The notes under the pieces were generated by a model. The model did no database searches. It worked only from the letters and a program-made list of their open reading frames with translations, and was not told where the DNA came from. A DNA stretch of 64,000 nt from Casuarina equisetifolia (lineage: Eukaryota; Streptophyta; Magnoliopsida; Fagales; Casuarinaceae). This document shows, piece after piece, positions 46,399-60,044 of the stretch. Position numbers and translations under genes: made by a program. Within the stretch, counting starts at the first letter, position 1. Each line of letters begins with the position of its first letter. Where the stretch lies: the NCBI GenBank assembly GCA_028551475.1, contig CM052362.1:17218021-17282020 (forward strand), written 5' to 3'.

Positions 46399-48150
46399 CT
46401 GCCAAAGAGAAAATGAATCGATTGGCTTTTAGAGATAACATAAGACGCAAGGATGTAACACTTTTTTTTTTCTTTTTTCTTTTATCCTGCTAAAAGATAA
46501 TAATTTGGGCCCGGAAGTTGAGAATCGAACAGTCCTTTAAACTACACGATCAGCAGGTCTCAAAATTTTGTCATAATGTCATCATTGTACTTAATCTTAG
46601 CAAAAATAAAAGAAATGAAGCAAACGATAAAAGTACTATGATTTGCATGAGTGTATTTTTTTTTTTTTTAAATAAAAATTCTCACTAACTCAACGAGAAT
46701 CTTAGAACCTTTGAACCAGCCCTCAGAGGAAATTCAATATAATGTCATAGTTTATCTGGCATATTTAAAACTTTATGCTTGTTTCTGAATATTTTCACAG
46801 AATTTGACGAACCGATTTGCCAGTTTCAACAATGTAATGAAACCAAAATCTAGTTATAAAAAAAAAAAAAAAAAAACTACCTAAATTATACTCATATACT
46901 CAAAAAGCGCAAACAACAAAGAAGCGAAAATTTGAACCGATATAAGTGATACTCAAAATCAATCCATAGGTTTCTGGAAAAGCAACGACAAAGTACAAGT
47001 TCCAATTACTGACGAGTATAGATATAAGATTAAATTTTTTCTATTCCGCCTGAAACAAAGCAGCATGTACAATTTCCATAAGTATCCCGATTGAAAAACA
47101 GCATACTGTAAACAATTTTTTTTCTTTTAAAAAAAAAAAGAAATACGGACAAGAAATACATATAAACGTGTTTATTGCTGCAAACCCAGGAAAAAGTAAT
47201 CAAACTAGATCTGCTTTCTCAACCCGAAACCAAAGAACGAAGCAATTCCACATTGCAAAACAAGAAAGGAAGCAACCCCATATACAAGAACAAAAAAACT
47301 TCATACAGATATGTTAGAACCCATTGAGCACATTAAAACCAAGCATAATCCTACCATATCAACGTCACCGAAGGCTCTAAAAACCAGCAACCCAAGAAAG
47401 ACCATAAAACGCAAAAAGAAAAAAGAAAAAGGAATAGAACAAGAAGCACGGAAACAACAAAAACCGCCGTTTTCAAATAGAATTCCAACATGATCCAAAA
47501 AATTCGACTTATCTACACAGCAAGCAACCGCTAAACCCAAAGCCAAGTACAACAACATTAATTCCTACAACACAACTTGCATCGCTCGAATAACTGAAAA
47601 GAAAAAAGAGAGACAAAAAGAAGGAGAATTTGTTTTTTTCTCCTTCTTATTCTACTATACTTACATGGATGAAGAGCAAGACGCTGAAACCCACGTGAAG
47701 AAGCAAACCTGAGAAAATGGGTCTTCATGGTTATGCCCCGATTGGCAACTCATAGATTAAATAACAAACAAAACGTGAACAGAAAACACACGGTTTTCTG
47801 TCTCTCTTTCTTTTCGCTTTTAGAGAGAGAAAGTGAAAGCGTAAAACACATACAAAATACAAATATACGTATATACTATACATACAGAGCGAGAGAGAAA
47901 GAGAGGTTGTACCAGGGCTAAAAGAGCTTGGCTTTCATGGCCATGAAGGGTGAATCATAAGAGGACTTCAGCCAAAACCGAAGAGAAAGCCAAAAGAACG
48001 AGAAAGCGAAGTCGTTCAGAACCGAGAGAGAGAGAGAGAGACCGAGAGGGAGAAATAGAGAGAGAGGGAAAGAGAGAGAATAATCATATACGAGTCCAGG
48101 GAGAAATAAAAAAAGAAGTGATATTCTCCCACGCGCGGAACTGGAGGGTG
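46399..48150 (-). other. Probable 5' UTR intron and leader of the ELM2/SANT gene
   Basis: The minus strand has TTTTCTCTTTGGCAG directly before the ATG at 46398, a strong acceptor. The intron would run back to a donor around 47.7-47.9 kb (for example CAG|GTTTGC near 47718). The leader, with its (GA/TC)n tracts at about 48025-48042 and 48058-48080 and C/T-rich minus strand, probably starts near 48.1 kb. Open frames in between have no domain. The exact donor is undecided. Confidence 0.45.
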
Positions 48151-48189
48151 GTCCTATCTCGAATCTTACAGCGACGCGTGGCACTGTAG

Positions 48190-51100
48190 ATTCCGCTGCG
48201 ACAACTCCGACCAGATTTTCATACTTGACCGTCCTTCCGTGGTTTCTCTTTTCTCGAATAAAATTACGCCACGTATGATTTATGCGGCATCCGCCCTCGG
48301 CCCGTCAAGAAAAAGGCCCTGAAACCACTTGGACCTCCTAACTTAGATTTCCCTACGTCTGGTAATAGTTTTAGGAACGTTGTGGCAGAGTGTGCCCCTA
48401 CGCGCCTACGGCGCGTTGTAATCCTTGTTGTTTGAAATGGATTTATTTGTCTGAATGACCAAACTAGCCCTTCCGGAGCTGCACTTGTATTTTTAAATAG
48501 TTATTAAAATAAACATGGTATGGAAAATTCATATTCTGTCAAAATAATCATTTGAAGTGCTTATAACAATCTATTTTGGATGGCTCAATTTACTACTATG
48601 GCAAACTCCTCCTTCAATCGACTTAACGTATATACTGAATCTGATTCATTACCATATTGAAGTTACAGCTACAAATATACTGAATTTGCTTGCTTTGGTC
48701 ATCTACTAAAATATTTCTAAACTCCTTTAATTTACAAAAAAAAAAAAAACAAAAACCCAGAACAAAACTAAGGCTGAGCCGACTGGGTCTGCCTTATTTC
48801 CCTGGTCTATCTTTTATTGGGTGGCTGAAGCTAGTCTTATGCCCATAGAAAAATATAAGAAGTACCACAAACTCGGTCCGTTATACATCTGGCAACGACG
48901 CTGTTTTGACTTGAATACGTTAAAAGAAAAAAGAAAAAAGAAAAAAGAAAAAAAAAAAAGGAAAAAGTTGGCCTTGGCTTGGGTGTTTGCGTGGTGAGAG
49001 CAACTCTCGCAGGGCGGTTAGGTGTGTCATATGTGGGGACTCATGTCCACGCACCAAATAAATACATAAATAAAATAAATGAAATGGATATCTGTGTGCA
49101 GGAGGACAACGATGGAGAAGGGGGACGACAGATTTGAGTCGTGGAGGTGGAAGATGATATTATGGGTTTCCGGTGGAAGGGTTGGCTTGTGCCGGGTTTT
49201 GATCTTATATGATGAAAGTTTCGTACCACAATCCTTTACAATAAAACTTAAATTAAAAAAATTCTTTAAATCATAATATTAGAGTTTAGATTACTTTAAT
49301 TGTATCTTATGTAACCTTGAATTTAATGTTGTTTGAAAAGTGATCCTCAAATATTTGAATTAACTTTTAAGTTAAATTTTTAAACTTTCAAACATAACAT
49401 TAAACTTTATGTTGAGTGTACTATATTTCACATTTTATATAATTTTAAATTCAATATTATTCAGTGTGCTGAGATATATGGCCCTTATATATTCTAATAA
49501 TATATATTTTTATTTTGTTTAGTCATTTTCTTCTTCTTCTTTAGGATGTGGGGAACGGAAACAGAGGGTACAATACAAGAAATTAGCTGAGAAATAGGTT
49601 TAAGAATTGTTAGAGTTTTTTACAACAAGAGCAGTGAAGGACCTGTACTTCGGTGATGATATTATATTGTGTGCAAGTCAGTTTGACATTTCTCTTTGTT
49701 GTTTTTCTGTTTTCACGATGGCCGATGCGGCTCCCGATCTAAGTATACTGTTCCTAATTCTTTTTATACAGGGCTTTGATTCCCCACATGCTGTTCTTTG
49801 CAAGTACCTCTCGGTGATTATACTAAGGATACATTTCTAATGTAAACTACTTCATCCAATGGGATTTGTGAGTGAAAAATATATCCAGTTGCAGCATCTT
49901 ATAATTAACTCAATGCACGTCCCGATGATTTGGCTTATTTTATTCACTCTTCTTCTTGTTCATTCTTTCTTCCTGTATTTTCAACTAAAGCAAAGGTCCC
50001 AAGGATCCCAAGTATTAAGCAAAAAGCTAGGCAAAAGAATAGAAGAGTACACGAATTAATCATCGGCACACCTATAAAAATATTAAGATTTATAGAGTTA
50101 CAGTAATATTTTATTAACAAAATTAATGGAGACAAGAAATCTGTGTCTTCTAACTTTTACAAGCCTTTTATTACTTCTTGTTTATAAAATTTTGCAATAT
50201 TATACTGAACATATAGATGTCTTAATTGTATAATCCGCTTTTGTTAAGACCAAGTCTTCAATAGATTTTCTTAAGCATAAGCACTTTTTCCAATTAAAAA
50301 TGTATAGAATGATACACGTTATATATTGGTTTTTATAAAATGGAAAGATGAATTATTTGTAAGATGTATAATACTATAGTTATCATAGTATTTAAATTAA
50401 TTATTTAAAAGAATTTTCCAAACAAATCCTTTACAAAGGACCACAATATTTTACAATTAAGACATCTAACTTACTATTATACCAAAGTTGCTTTGTATAT
50501 TGTTAACATGAGGAACTGAATATTTAGTTAAAATAGCTTTATGGTACCATTTTAGTCCTCGTAAGTTAATATGTTGTTTAAATAATATCAATTATTCATA
50601 TACCCAGTCACTATTTTTATTATACATGCAAGATTAAATTTGGTACAAATTATAGCAAACATAAGATGACCCATGTTTGTATGTAGATGTTTTTTGATTC
50701 TATACCAACCAAATGTCTTTTAGTTAGTTTGAATTGACGATCTAATTTAATACTCACTAGTTTTATATAAATCTTGTCATAATCTTTTGTGTATTAAAAA
50801 GAGCAAAAAATAGATTTTACGTATAACAATTTTAGAATACTAGATAAAATTCCTCATTATAAGAATTCATTTCTTAGCACTAAAATATTTTATTATAAAT
50901 TTAAATTTTATAATCATTTAACACCCAAATCCAACGTCTTCAAGCTAGTAATCTTCCAAATATTTGACCTTTCAATCGGCACATCAGCGTCTGCCCACAA
51001 TTGAATAGTGCAATAGTTATCCAACCTCTTGCATGTGATGGTGACGTTCCTTGTTTATATTTCAATCTTTCTCAAATGAAATTCTGTTTTATATGGAATT

Positions 51101-53640
51101 CTCATAAAAATTAAGCTTCACACAACCAATTACCAATCTTATTAAATGCCGTGTGGTTATTGTTGTAGATGTCAGAAGACCTAAATGTATAACTCAAATT
51201 CTAGTTAAAGAATTGAATGAATATTTTTTAATTTAGATTTTATTATAAGGAATTATATAATTTAGGTTGAATTTTGACCCGACATATAATAACTCTTTTT
51301 TTTTTTTCTACTTTCGAAGCAAACCTCCTATTTTTTCGTTGTGCAATAAAGCGTTCAACGATAATGTCAGTTTGGGAGACGTGTTTACGAGATTCTAACC
51401 GAAAAGGCACGTGTTTGTATGCCATGGAAGCATGTGTCCGTTTGGTTGGTTTCCTCCGCTTGTCAGAATAAAGAATTAGACCACAAACCTCAGAATCAGA
51501 CTGAAAATCCGAAACCGAGCGCTTAATATTATTGCTCTGAAATTTCATGTGTGTCATGGGCCAAAAATTCTAACTCAAAAAATTAGTACTTAAATTCTTA
51601 TAAATTTAATCCTTTCTATTTGTCTTAAATATTTTTTTTAAAGCATTTTTGTTACAAACATAAAAGCAGTTGAAACCATCATGTCAATAAATTTAAACCT
51701 TTTAGCTCAATAATCAAGTTTGTTATATTTAATATCAAACCAAATTTCATATCCGAAATTCGAACCGTAGACATGTGAAAGTCCCAAGTAGAATTCTGAA
51801 ACACGTGGGCTCTGTAACAGTTTCACCCTGAAACATGACATGTGGCTCTAATTCGGCTTCATCCGATGTTAGCCCAGAAAGGCATGGGTTGGCCTTCATG
51901 CTAATTGCGACGGACTTGTGCGTAGATGATTACAATCCTAAAGAGATCTAATCGTGGGTAAGCATTTGGAGTTTAGATTATATGATATTTTATGAGAAAG
52001 GGAGTCCGGTGTACGGACGATTCGAGAAGGTGGAGATGACGGAAAGATTGACCATAAATCGAGGTCTTTGGATGGAAGGATAAAAAGGCATCAACATCTG
52101 TCAAGTGGGGGTGACGAAGTACGTCTCGGTTGGAGAAGAAACTTTTGGGATGGGGACCGCGAGGAATTACAAAACAAAGACCCGTTACACTTCCTTTTGT
52201 TTTGCGTAGCCACTTTGTTGTGCTTTTATTTTAAGGAAGTCTTTTCAACGACATGTGCAGGACTCGGAATTTACCTCTTATTAAGAAACTTTATAATCTT
52301 ATTTTTTTTTTATAGAAGATTTTATTGTTTAATACTATTTTGTAATTCAAGTTCAATCCTTTGTCAGTAAATGATTAACTTATTTATAAAATGAAGTTAA
52401 AATATATAGAGAAAGATTACCTTTGATATCATGTAAAAAAATTATCTATAACTCAAAAATCAATTCAAGAATTAAAAATATTTATTTTATTTAAATTTTT
52501 TTTCTTTTAGTATAGAACTTTTGTCATGCAAACAAATCAATCTTTGAAGTTAAAGATTTTAATGTTTTGGCATGAATAGTAACAAGTTTTTGTTGGATAA
52601 GAGTGTAGTCATCTAAGCTTAGATTTAGGGATTATAAAAATCTTTCATGTGAACGTTATTTTAAAGTAATATTTTAATGTAAAAGTGCCACCAAATAATG
52701 ACGTCTTTTTCGCTTTAATAGGAAAGTTAGATATCTTGGATATAAAGTTGCATCGAATGTATCTTGTTGTATAATTTTTTAATGTCATATACCATAAGCT
52801 TTTCGTACCAAATTGTTTATTTTTTCATACTTCATATAAAGTTTATTTAATCTCTTTATACCATTTTTATACATTTACCACTTTTAGAAAAATGGAAACA
52901 AGACATAAAATGAATTAAAGAACGAAAAATTGAGAATAAATTGATTTTGTGAACGGGGACGTGTCTTTATTTGGTAAGGAACGGTTGCTCAATTTAAAAA
53001 AAAAAATGTAGCTTTTTATTGTATTTTTTTTTTGCAATTATAATTTCCACAAGAACTTTTCTAAACATGGAAACCCGAGTGGAGTAAACAATCAAGTTGA
53101 TATGTTTTTTCATTACTTATAATTAAAAAAAGGTTCTTTTATCATTTTGCAGATAAAATCAAATGGCAACAAGGGTTCTCAAGTGATTGAAATCTGCCAA
53201 AGTCTATTAAAATCAAGTGCCGAAGATCGGCCAATAGTCGGGCAACAAGAGTCAGCTCAACACTCACTCTCAACCCAAGACCAGCTTTCAGGCCCAACTA
53301 GGCTAGGCCCCATAGCCCAACCCCGTAACCCATGAAATACCCAACAACCCACCCATATGAAAAATTCAAGACTCCAAACCAATACCTAACACCCAACAAC
53401 CCACCCGAGTAGAAAACCCACGACACCCCCAAAAACAAAACGCACGTCCGACACACAAAACCCACCCCAACACTCTCTAGAAAAACTATACTTTCGGCCC
53501 ATCCAAATCCCAAATTTTGACCCCAATTCCTCCACAAATACTTCCCAGTCCGTTATCACCTAAAGAGCCTTCTTCCTATAAAGGAGAGTCAAAATCTGCT
53601 GCTTCTTCTTTGGAATATCAACAAGCGGCTGAATTTCATA
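48190..53640. other. Long AT-rich intergenic region, no gene seen
   Basis: About 5.4 kb, with a promoter-side GC-richer start and then very AT-rich DNA. A (AAAAAAG)n purine tract lies at about 48923-48966. Open frames at 51243-51557 (minus) and 52068-52370 (plus) match nothing I know. From about 53.15 kb the plus strand becomes less AT-rich and may be the upstream part of the retroelement fragment below. Confidence 0.5.
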
Positions 53641-53866
53641 AATTCACACATTGAACAAATTTTGTAAGGAAAGGCCTCTTGTGGACTTGTTTGAATGTGA
53701 CGTGCTTTTTTCATGTTGTTTAACTCAGCGTGCTATCGTTGGGTTAATGGATCCACGTAGCATAATGATATATTTGTTTTTTGAAAAGGACCCTATCAAG
53801 CCTTGGTTGTGGGAGGTGAGGGTGTTTAGTAATTACTGTTTCCTTCTCATTCAATAGTCTCGAGAG

Positions 53867-54170
53867 TTGAACAAATGCAAACAATCAAATCAAGCTATGT
53901 TGTGGATCAAATTGCTAGGTATGCCTCTGTTATTTGATAACCCTCTATTTTTGGAAAGCATTGACAATTCTATAGGCAAATTTTTAAGAGCAAATGAAGC
54001 CACTTTGAACCTAAAAAACTCCATGTATTCAAAAATTTGTGTTGAGATGAACTTTACCAAACCATTGGTTCATAGAATACAACTTAGTGTAATGGAGGTG
54101 GGTTGCGCATGGCAAAAAATTACATATGATTTATCAATTGAGTTTTGCTCATTTTGTCACATATAAGAAC
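53867..54170 (+). pseudogene. Retroelement ORF1 fragment (DUF4283/zinc-knuckle type)
   Basis: The open segment contains LWIKLLGMPLLF, then ESIDNSIGKFLRANEATLNL, YSKICVEMNFTKP and WQKITYDLSIEFCSFCHI. This is the pattern of plant LINE ORF1 proteins (W-x-R-L-x-G-L-P, IGK, YARICVE-D, YE-LP--C--CG). The knuckle loses its second half after a stop. The segment upstream (53651-53857, LVDLFECDVLFSCC, WLWEVRVFSNYCF) may be the preceding part in another frame. No reverse transcriptase is recognised downstream, so only ORF1 debris remains. Confidence 0.6.
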
Positions 54171-54179
54171 ATGATACGT

Positions 54180-57100
54180 AACTTTGTGGAAAAAAAAAGT
54201 GCAGTGTTGAAAAGAAAACAAGTTATCAAGGTTTGTGGAGACACCAAGGTATGACAGAATAATTAGTGCCAACATGGTGTCAAGTGAAAAGGTTAAATAG
54301 AACAATGAAGCTCATATGATCCTATGGTTGTTCACGAATGTTTTATACATAGACAAAGATGGAGACAGTGATTTATGATGAGTCTTTCTCTTATGATAAT
54401 AATGTAAATCAATTGAAATATGTTGTTTAATTGGCGGATCAAGGCTTGCAAAGTGTAGATTTATGTTTCTTTGCCCATATTTGAGCATTTGTGAATCAAA
54501 TTGTGAAAAAAACATGTTGGAGATGATTAGTATTTTTCAAAGTTATAAAATTAGAGATTGGATCAATTAAATTGATTGTGATGGTCATGTGAATCATTTG
54601 TCTCAAGTTGCAGCATTACATGATAAAAAGCAACAAGATATCATTGCTTGAAGGCAGAGACTAGGATAGATGATTGAGAAGAAATTTGTAGGTGTGTCTC
54701 GATTTATTGCAAGTGGCAACAAAGGAGAGGGCACTATATGATTTGTGAAAGATTCAATTCTAACCTTAGTGGACATGATGAACAATTATGATGTTTGGTA
54801 GGAAAAGCTAAGTTAGGTTTACAAACTCTAGGTGATGGCAAAAACTTGACCATTAACGATAGATTGATAATGATGAAGGTTAAAGATAATAGATTGGTGC
54901 ATCTAAGTTTGGTCCATGATGGGAAATCATGACGAGTGGCAATAAAGACTTAAGATATTGAAGCTAGCTTGCACATAGGTTGAAATTGGGTCATGTATAA
55001 TCCTATTTGAAGAGATGGCACACCTACACACAGAAGTCAGGTGTATAGTGCATGTTCCACATGTAGGGCAAGCTTCTATAAGGTTCATGTGTTTGATAAA
55101 AAAAAATTCCAAGGTCGTGCAAAAAACTTTGTGTGATTGGCTTGCTGATTGAGGGAGAACTATATGATGCTCCAACAAATGTTGCTTGAGGGGAGCATGT
55201 GATGTTCATATTTTGCACTAATTGTTCTAAGGCAAAAATTATTAAGATTGGGAGAACAACTAAGTCAAGTGGCAAAGTTGTAATATCTTATTAGTAAGGA
55301 ATTCTTTGTATTTATAGAAACTAGAATTTCCTCCTATAAATATGTGAAGTATAGAATAACTTAATAGACAAATCATTTTAATGAGATAGCCACCTTGGGG
55401 GGTTGTTTGAGAAAGCCATTGAGGGTTTGGAAGTAGAGCTCCAAGGATTTCTGATTAATGTCTTATGGATTCTAGGTAACAAGAATATTTCATGAGATAT
55501 TGTCCATTTTGCGAAATGGAAAGTAAAAGAAAGTTAATTAGAAGAGATCATGAGAGACATAAAATATCATTTGGATTTGAAACTCCTTATATATACTATA
55601 TTTAGGTGTGTGTGTTTAAGTCATATGTGAATGATGATATGATCTAATGAATTTCACAACACATATTAGGGTGTAAAACATCTCCAACTATGCCAAATGG
55701 TTCTACAGGGAATGTTCAAGTTATTACTTCATAACTGGATGATTTGGCCAAGAAGCCATTCTGTCTCTGAGAAGATTAAGGAGCTACTTAAAAGGAAGAG
55801 TAGAGTGTGAGAGGCCTGTGGTACAATGGTTGGAGGTTTACAGAGGCGTCCCGAAAATTTGCAATTGGAACTCATTTTTTGTTGGGTGGAAAAATGGAAA
55901 CTGCCTTTTGGCAAGCTAACATTAGTTTAAGGAGGCCTGATCATGGTGGACCAATGGTTTGTGTGACTGATGAGTTTTTGCTGCTTCTTTATGAGGGAAA
56001 AAGCGTGGGAAACGGGGGAGCCATTATTGAAAGCATGGAACAAGACAAAGGAAGGAGCCGCTGGTCCATATTGTTGAAATTTGACAACAAGTAGTTTCCA
56101 AGACCAACAACAAGAAATTTTACATGCCTAGGAGATATGTTAGCTTTCTTACAATATATCTCGAAGTCTGCATTCTTTTCGAGGATAAAAGGACAGTGTA
56201 TCAACACCTTTCTATGTAGATTTGGCATTTATACTTTTACACTAAATCTGGATATACATTTAGCTTTATCAGCTGGGTATGCACGAGTGAAGTTACTAAA
56301 TCAAAGATCAATTTGACCCAATCAAATTTTGTGGAGACTCTTATTTTGTGACACCATCATGAACTTCTTTCATCAGCTTTATAATCTCATAAAGTAGAAG
56401 CAAAGCATCTCTAGATCTGCCACGATGATTAAATCAACCGGTAATATAACGTATTCAAAGGAAAAGTCATGATGTTGCGGGACAGCGTTGCTGCCCTCTT
56501 TGTGTTGCAGTTTTGTTTAATTGAATTCTTACTCATTCAAAACAATATAATATTGTCATAAAAGAAGCCAATCAGGAGATGAACTACAACTGACTTTCTC
56601 TCCCATGATTGGCTCTTGCTGCATTTCAACAATGTTTTGTTGGTCGGGGCCGGCTTATCGGATTTGATTACTGATTCCCTCAATATATGCAGTGGAGCAC
56701 AAACTCTTCGGCAAACGCACTGTAGACTCACAACACTCCACGCCTAAAAAGATTCACTAACTATGTTATTTTATTTCTTTCTTTTAATCATTAATTTAGG
56801 TAAACCTAAATAAGCACACTTTTAAAACGCTCCAAACAAAATTAACAATAGTATATTTGGTAAACAACTTCAAGATGCTCTTGGTCTGTGCTAGAGGTAT
56901 CAGAAAGCCGGAAGATCCGCCAAATTTACAAAGAAGACAATAGCCTTTGGGCGTTCTGGCATAGTACAAGGCATGCAGCTGACAGCTTAATTGTTTTTCT
57001 TCCCAATCAACTGTCAAATTACCATGAAAGTTTTGAAACTTCTGTCCTAATTATTCAGAGTGGACCAGCCTAATCCGGAAGCTAATGCCCTTCTACGCCC

Positions 57101-58870
57101 GTCAAGGCTGAGGGTTTGGCATCTTCCCAAGTGGAATTGAAATAAAAATATAAGGTTACAAGACAAGGAGAAAGTTGGAAGACGAGGAACCCTTGCTGTA
57201 ATATCGGGCCTCTTAAGGAAAGGGACAACAGGATATTCCTCAAGATACTCAAACTACATCCTATTTTTAATTGGGTATGAGATTCTCACAAGACTTGCAC
57301 ACAGTTCCAGGTTTCTTTTAAGGTGTACAGTTTTTTCCGGCTTATTTAAGTGCTTCCCTGCGTCTCAGGAATGAAGGCAAGCATTTATTTACTTATTTTT
57401 TCTGAGCCGGCATCTGAGGACCACTTGTTTATAAGTCAAACTAGTCCTGATTTAAACCAAGTTGAAAAAGATAGTTTCCCAATAGTACGGACCCATCTAA
57501 CGTTCTACAGTCACAGAGCTTGCAGGATGATGTTTTCTGAGGGTTTAGATCTATCTATGATGTTTTACCATGATCTTTTCCTAAACACATTTTGATGATC
57601 TTATGTAGTTTGATTCAAAACATGTTAATTTTTTTAGGAACGTTAGCTGGACTTAAGGTTGTTCTTTAGTGGGTATCAGCATTCTTTTAATCCATTATTC
57701 AGCGAAAAAAAATGGGGAGGTGGAATATACCATATGCTTTCCTCGATCTTTTATTGAAAATGAGGGGAAATGATGGAAGCAAGATTTGACAAATCCGACG
57801 AGGAAAATCTTATGAAATTCAGTTTATAGACTAGGTAGAACTTCCAATATATATCCTAGATTAATTCCCAAGGGAAGCTTAATACTGTAACAAAACTTCC
57901 CTACCCTCCATTTGTTTGCTGAAGAAACAGACAGATATCAAAAGTGAGCTCCTTTATCGAGTCAAGCTCGTTGTCTTTAATGGAAATGTTTACGGCGTTT
58001 GCTTGCTTAACGGGATCATCTGGTGCAATTCCCTAAGAGCAGAGCCCTCCTGTTCCAAGTTCTAGATTGTTTCCTCTATAGGGCATAAGAAAAGTTCATA
58101 TTTTCCATGCTTTGTACAATCGACCACGGCTGAGCAGAGTGTAATTCGACTCACTTCTGTGTATGAGACCAACTCATAAAGTGGACATATGCCATGATGG
58201 GATTCCGACTTTCCAATGGGTGACTAAAGCGGAAAGTGCCAGCAAAGTTTTTGCTCATTGACAGTTAGCCATGGCAATGAAGCATAACGGGTACGGATTT
58301 AGCTTTCTAAACATGTTATGATTAAACAATAAAAAGAAACACTCTGCTATCGTAAGGAATGACGCAATCTTATTGCAAAAAATTTATGGGATTAATAATG
58401 GAGGGTATCTTTCATTTACTTTCTTTTTTATTTTTAAAGTCTTTGTAGTGATTAACGTTGCGGCGACACTACGCATTTAGAAAAGTCGCACTTAAGAGTC
58501 ACTTTTTGTTTTTGTTTTTGTTTTTTTTTTTCTTTAACCATTATTGTAATTCCAGACATGCTTAGCGAGGGGTGATTAACACACTTTACCAATAACGCAT
58601 CTAGTAAGTGACACAAAGATATGTAGGAGCTTTTGGGGTTCATGAAAGCGTTGCAAGGCCATATCAGCATCCATTTACTGTTGCATGCAGATATATCCAG
58701 GAAGGTATTCTCGCCTGTGGTTGTCAACATGGTGGTGACTTGGTCGGCCAATCTTCAGATTCCTCGTGGTATTTTGTTCTTCAATGAAGTGAGATAAACC
58801 ATGAGGTCTCATTGGTGATGATGACCTGATTAGGCATACCCACATGCGTCAAAAGACACGAGTTCCAGCT
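54180..58870. other. Intergenic with unassigned retroelement-like debris
   Basis: No intact gene. The first 1-2 kb probably continues the degraded retroelement. A 95-codon plus-strand frame at 55807-56094 (WYNGWRFTEASRKFAIGTHF) is the longest clean stretch; its sequence is protein-like, but I cannot place it. The remainder (56.3-58.8 kb) shows nothing recognisable. Confidence 0.45.
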
Positions 58871-58877
58871 TTTTATG

Positions 58878-58911
58878 TGCATGATTAGGGACATCCACAT
58901 GTGGATGCATG
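58878..58911 (+). promoter_or_regulatory. Palindromic E-box and RY-type motifs in the NF-YB promoter
   Basis: A perfect 16-bp palindrome CATCCACATGTGGATG (58892-58907) is centred on CACATGTG, an E-box-type site. Two TGCATG cores (58878-58883 and 58906-58911), reverse complements of the RY core CATGCA, flank or overlap it. All lie 20-60 bp upstream of the TATA box. RY sites bind B3 factors of the ABI3/FUS3/LEC2 group in seeds. Motifs are seen; use is inferred. Confidence 0.45.
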
Positions 58912-58933
58912 TATGCGAGTGTCTGGATGCATC

Positions 58934-58940
58934 TATATAA
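58934..58940 (+). promoter_or_regulatory. TATA box of the NF-YB gene
   Basis: TATATAAGG about 75 nt upstream of the chosen ATG at 59008. Transcription would start near 58965, which excludes the upstream in-frame ATG at 58909 as translation start. Confidence 0.7.
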
Positions 58941-59007
58941 GGTGGGCTTCAGATCCAAAAGGAACCGTCAACGTTTGTCAGAGACATACCAAGTAACTTG
59001 GGGAGAA

Positions 59008-59385
59008 ATGGTCGATAATATTGGTGCCGGTTCATCGAACGAGGACAATATCATCAAGGAACAAGAGAGGCTGTTGCCAATAGCCAACGTTGGCCGGATC
59101 ATGAAGGAAATTTTGCCATCCAACGCAAAAATCTCGAAGGAAGCCAAGGAGACGATGCAAGAATGTGTGTCGGAGTTCATTAGCTTCGTCACCAGTGAGG
59201 CCTCCGAGAAGTGCAGGAAGGAAAGGCGCAAGACTGTGAACGGCGATGACGTCTGCTGGGCGCTGGAAACACTTGGTTTTGAAGACCACGCCGGGGCGAT
59301 GAGAAGGTATTTGCATAGATATAGGGAACTCGAAGTAGATAGAACTAGTCAAGAAAAGGCTGGGAACACTGAAAGGGATGAATGA
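59008..59385 (+). CDS. NF-YB5: NF-YB transcription factor subunit, NF-YB5-like
   Basis: Intronless gene of 125 residues from the ATG at 59008 ([20 protein letters not shown]). An in-frame ATG at 58909 would add 33 residues but lies upstream of the TATA box and encodes nothing family-like. Residues about 15-107 are the histone-fold core: [60 protein letters not shown] and ALETLGF, ending YLHRYRELE. The first block is the DNA-contacting segment and the rest forms the dimer with NF-YC. The heterodimer joins NF-YA or CONSTANS-type proteins on CCAAT promoters in the nucleus. The short variable ends and the [16 protein letters not shown] end point to the NF-YB5 branch rather than LEC1 (the LEC1-specific Asp at the usual Lys site is absent). 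Confidence 0.93.
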   Translation: MVDNIGAGSSNEDNIIKEQERLLPIANVGRIMKEILPSNAKISKEAKETMQECVSEFISFVTSEASEKCRKERRKTVNGDDVCWALETLGFEDHAGAMRRYLHRYRELEVDRTSQEKAGNTERDE

Positions 59386-60044
59386 ACATCTTTCATGTAA
59401 GAGTACCCACCAAGAACTATTCTCTGTGGCTCCGGCTCCAGGAAAATCATTGTGGTTGAAAGGAGTCATATGGCTCCAGCCCTAAACCCTTTTTGAGGTT
59501 CCTTTAGATTCATAAACAGTGTCCATGATTTGTATTTCCTGACCTTTATTTGCTTATGATCAGGAAGTTATGGGTCATTTTCCTTTTCCTAAGCTGCGTG
59601 ATCTTGTTCCATGTATCTCAGATTTACGAAACTTAAAGTTCCTCTTTTAGCTGCACAGTTCAAGTGACGATTCGTAGGATGCAATTCCCAGAAAACCCCT
59701 CGATTTTCTAGCTTAATCTTGATTTCCTTAGAGTAAGGGATTTGCTTTTTTGTTGATCAGATTTCATCACCAGGAAAAAAGAATACACAGTAGCTCCAAA
59801 AAATAGCGTCTTTAATCTTCAACGCACAGCCAAACAAGCTCCACCACTGTTAGAGTGTTTAAAAACTTGAACATGAAATAGGCCTCGCATAGAACCTGAC
59901 AGGTCTGTTGAAGATGAAGGTTAACTACTGGAAACAAGAATTTGATCTCCAAATATAGCACTTAATCAAGTACATTCGCGCAATCTAATAGCGAGCACCC
60001 GTTGGTCCTAGACTGAGAAAACACCGAACGAAAACAGTAATCTT
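59386..60044. other. 3' flank of NF-YB, no gene seen
   Basis: Contains the NF-YB 3' UTR at its left side. No further feature until the TRIM target duplication at 60040. Confidence 0.6.

Noticed and set aside
55807..56094. 95-codon frame as a functional gene
   Set aside because: No recognisable domain and surrounding sequence looks like retroelement decay.
58909..59007. Extending the NF-YB protein to the upstream in-frame ATG (33 more residues)
   Set aside because: The ATG lies upstream of the TATA box at 58934 and the added residues have no family resemblance.
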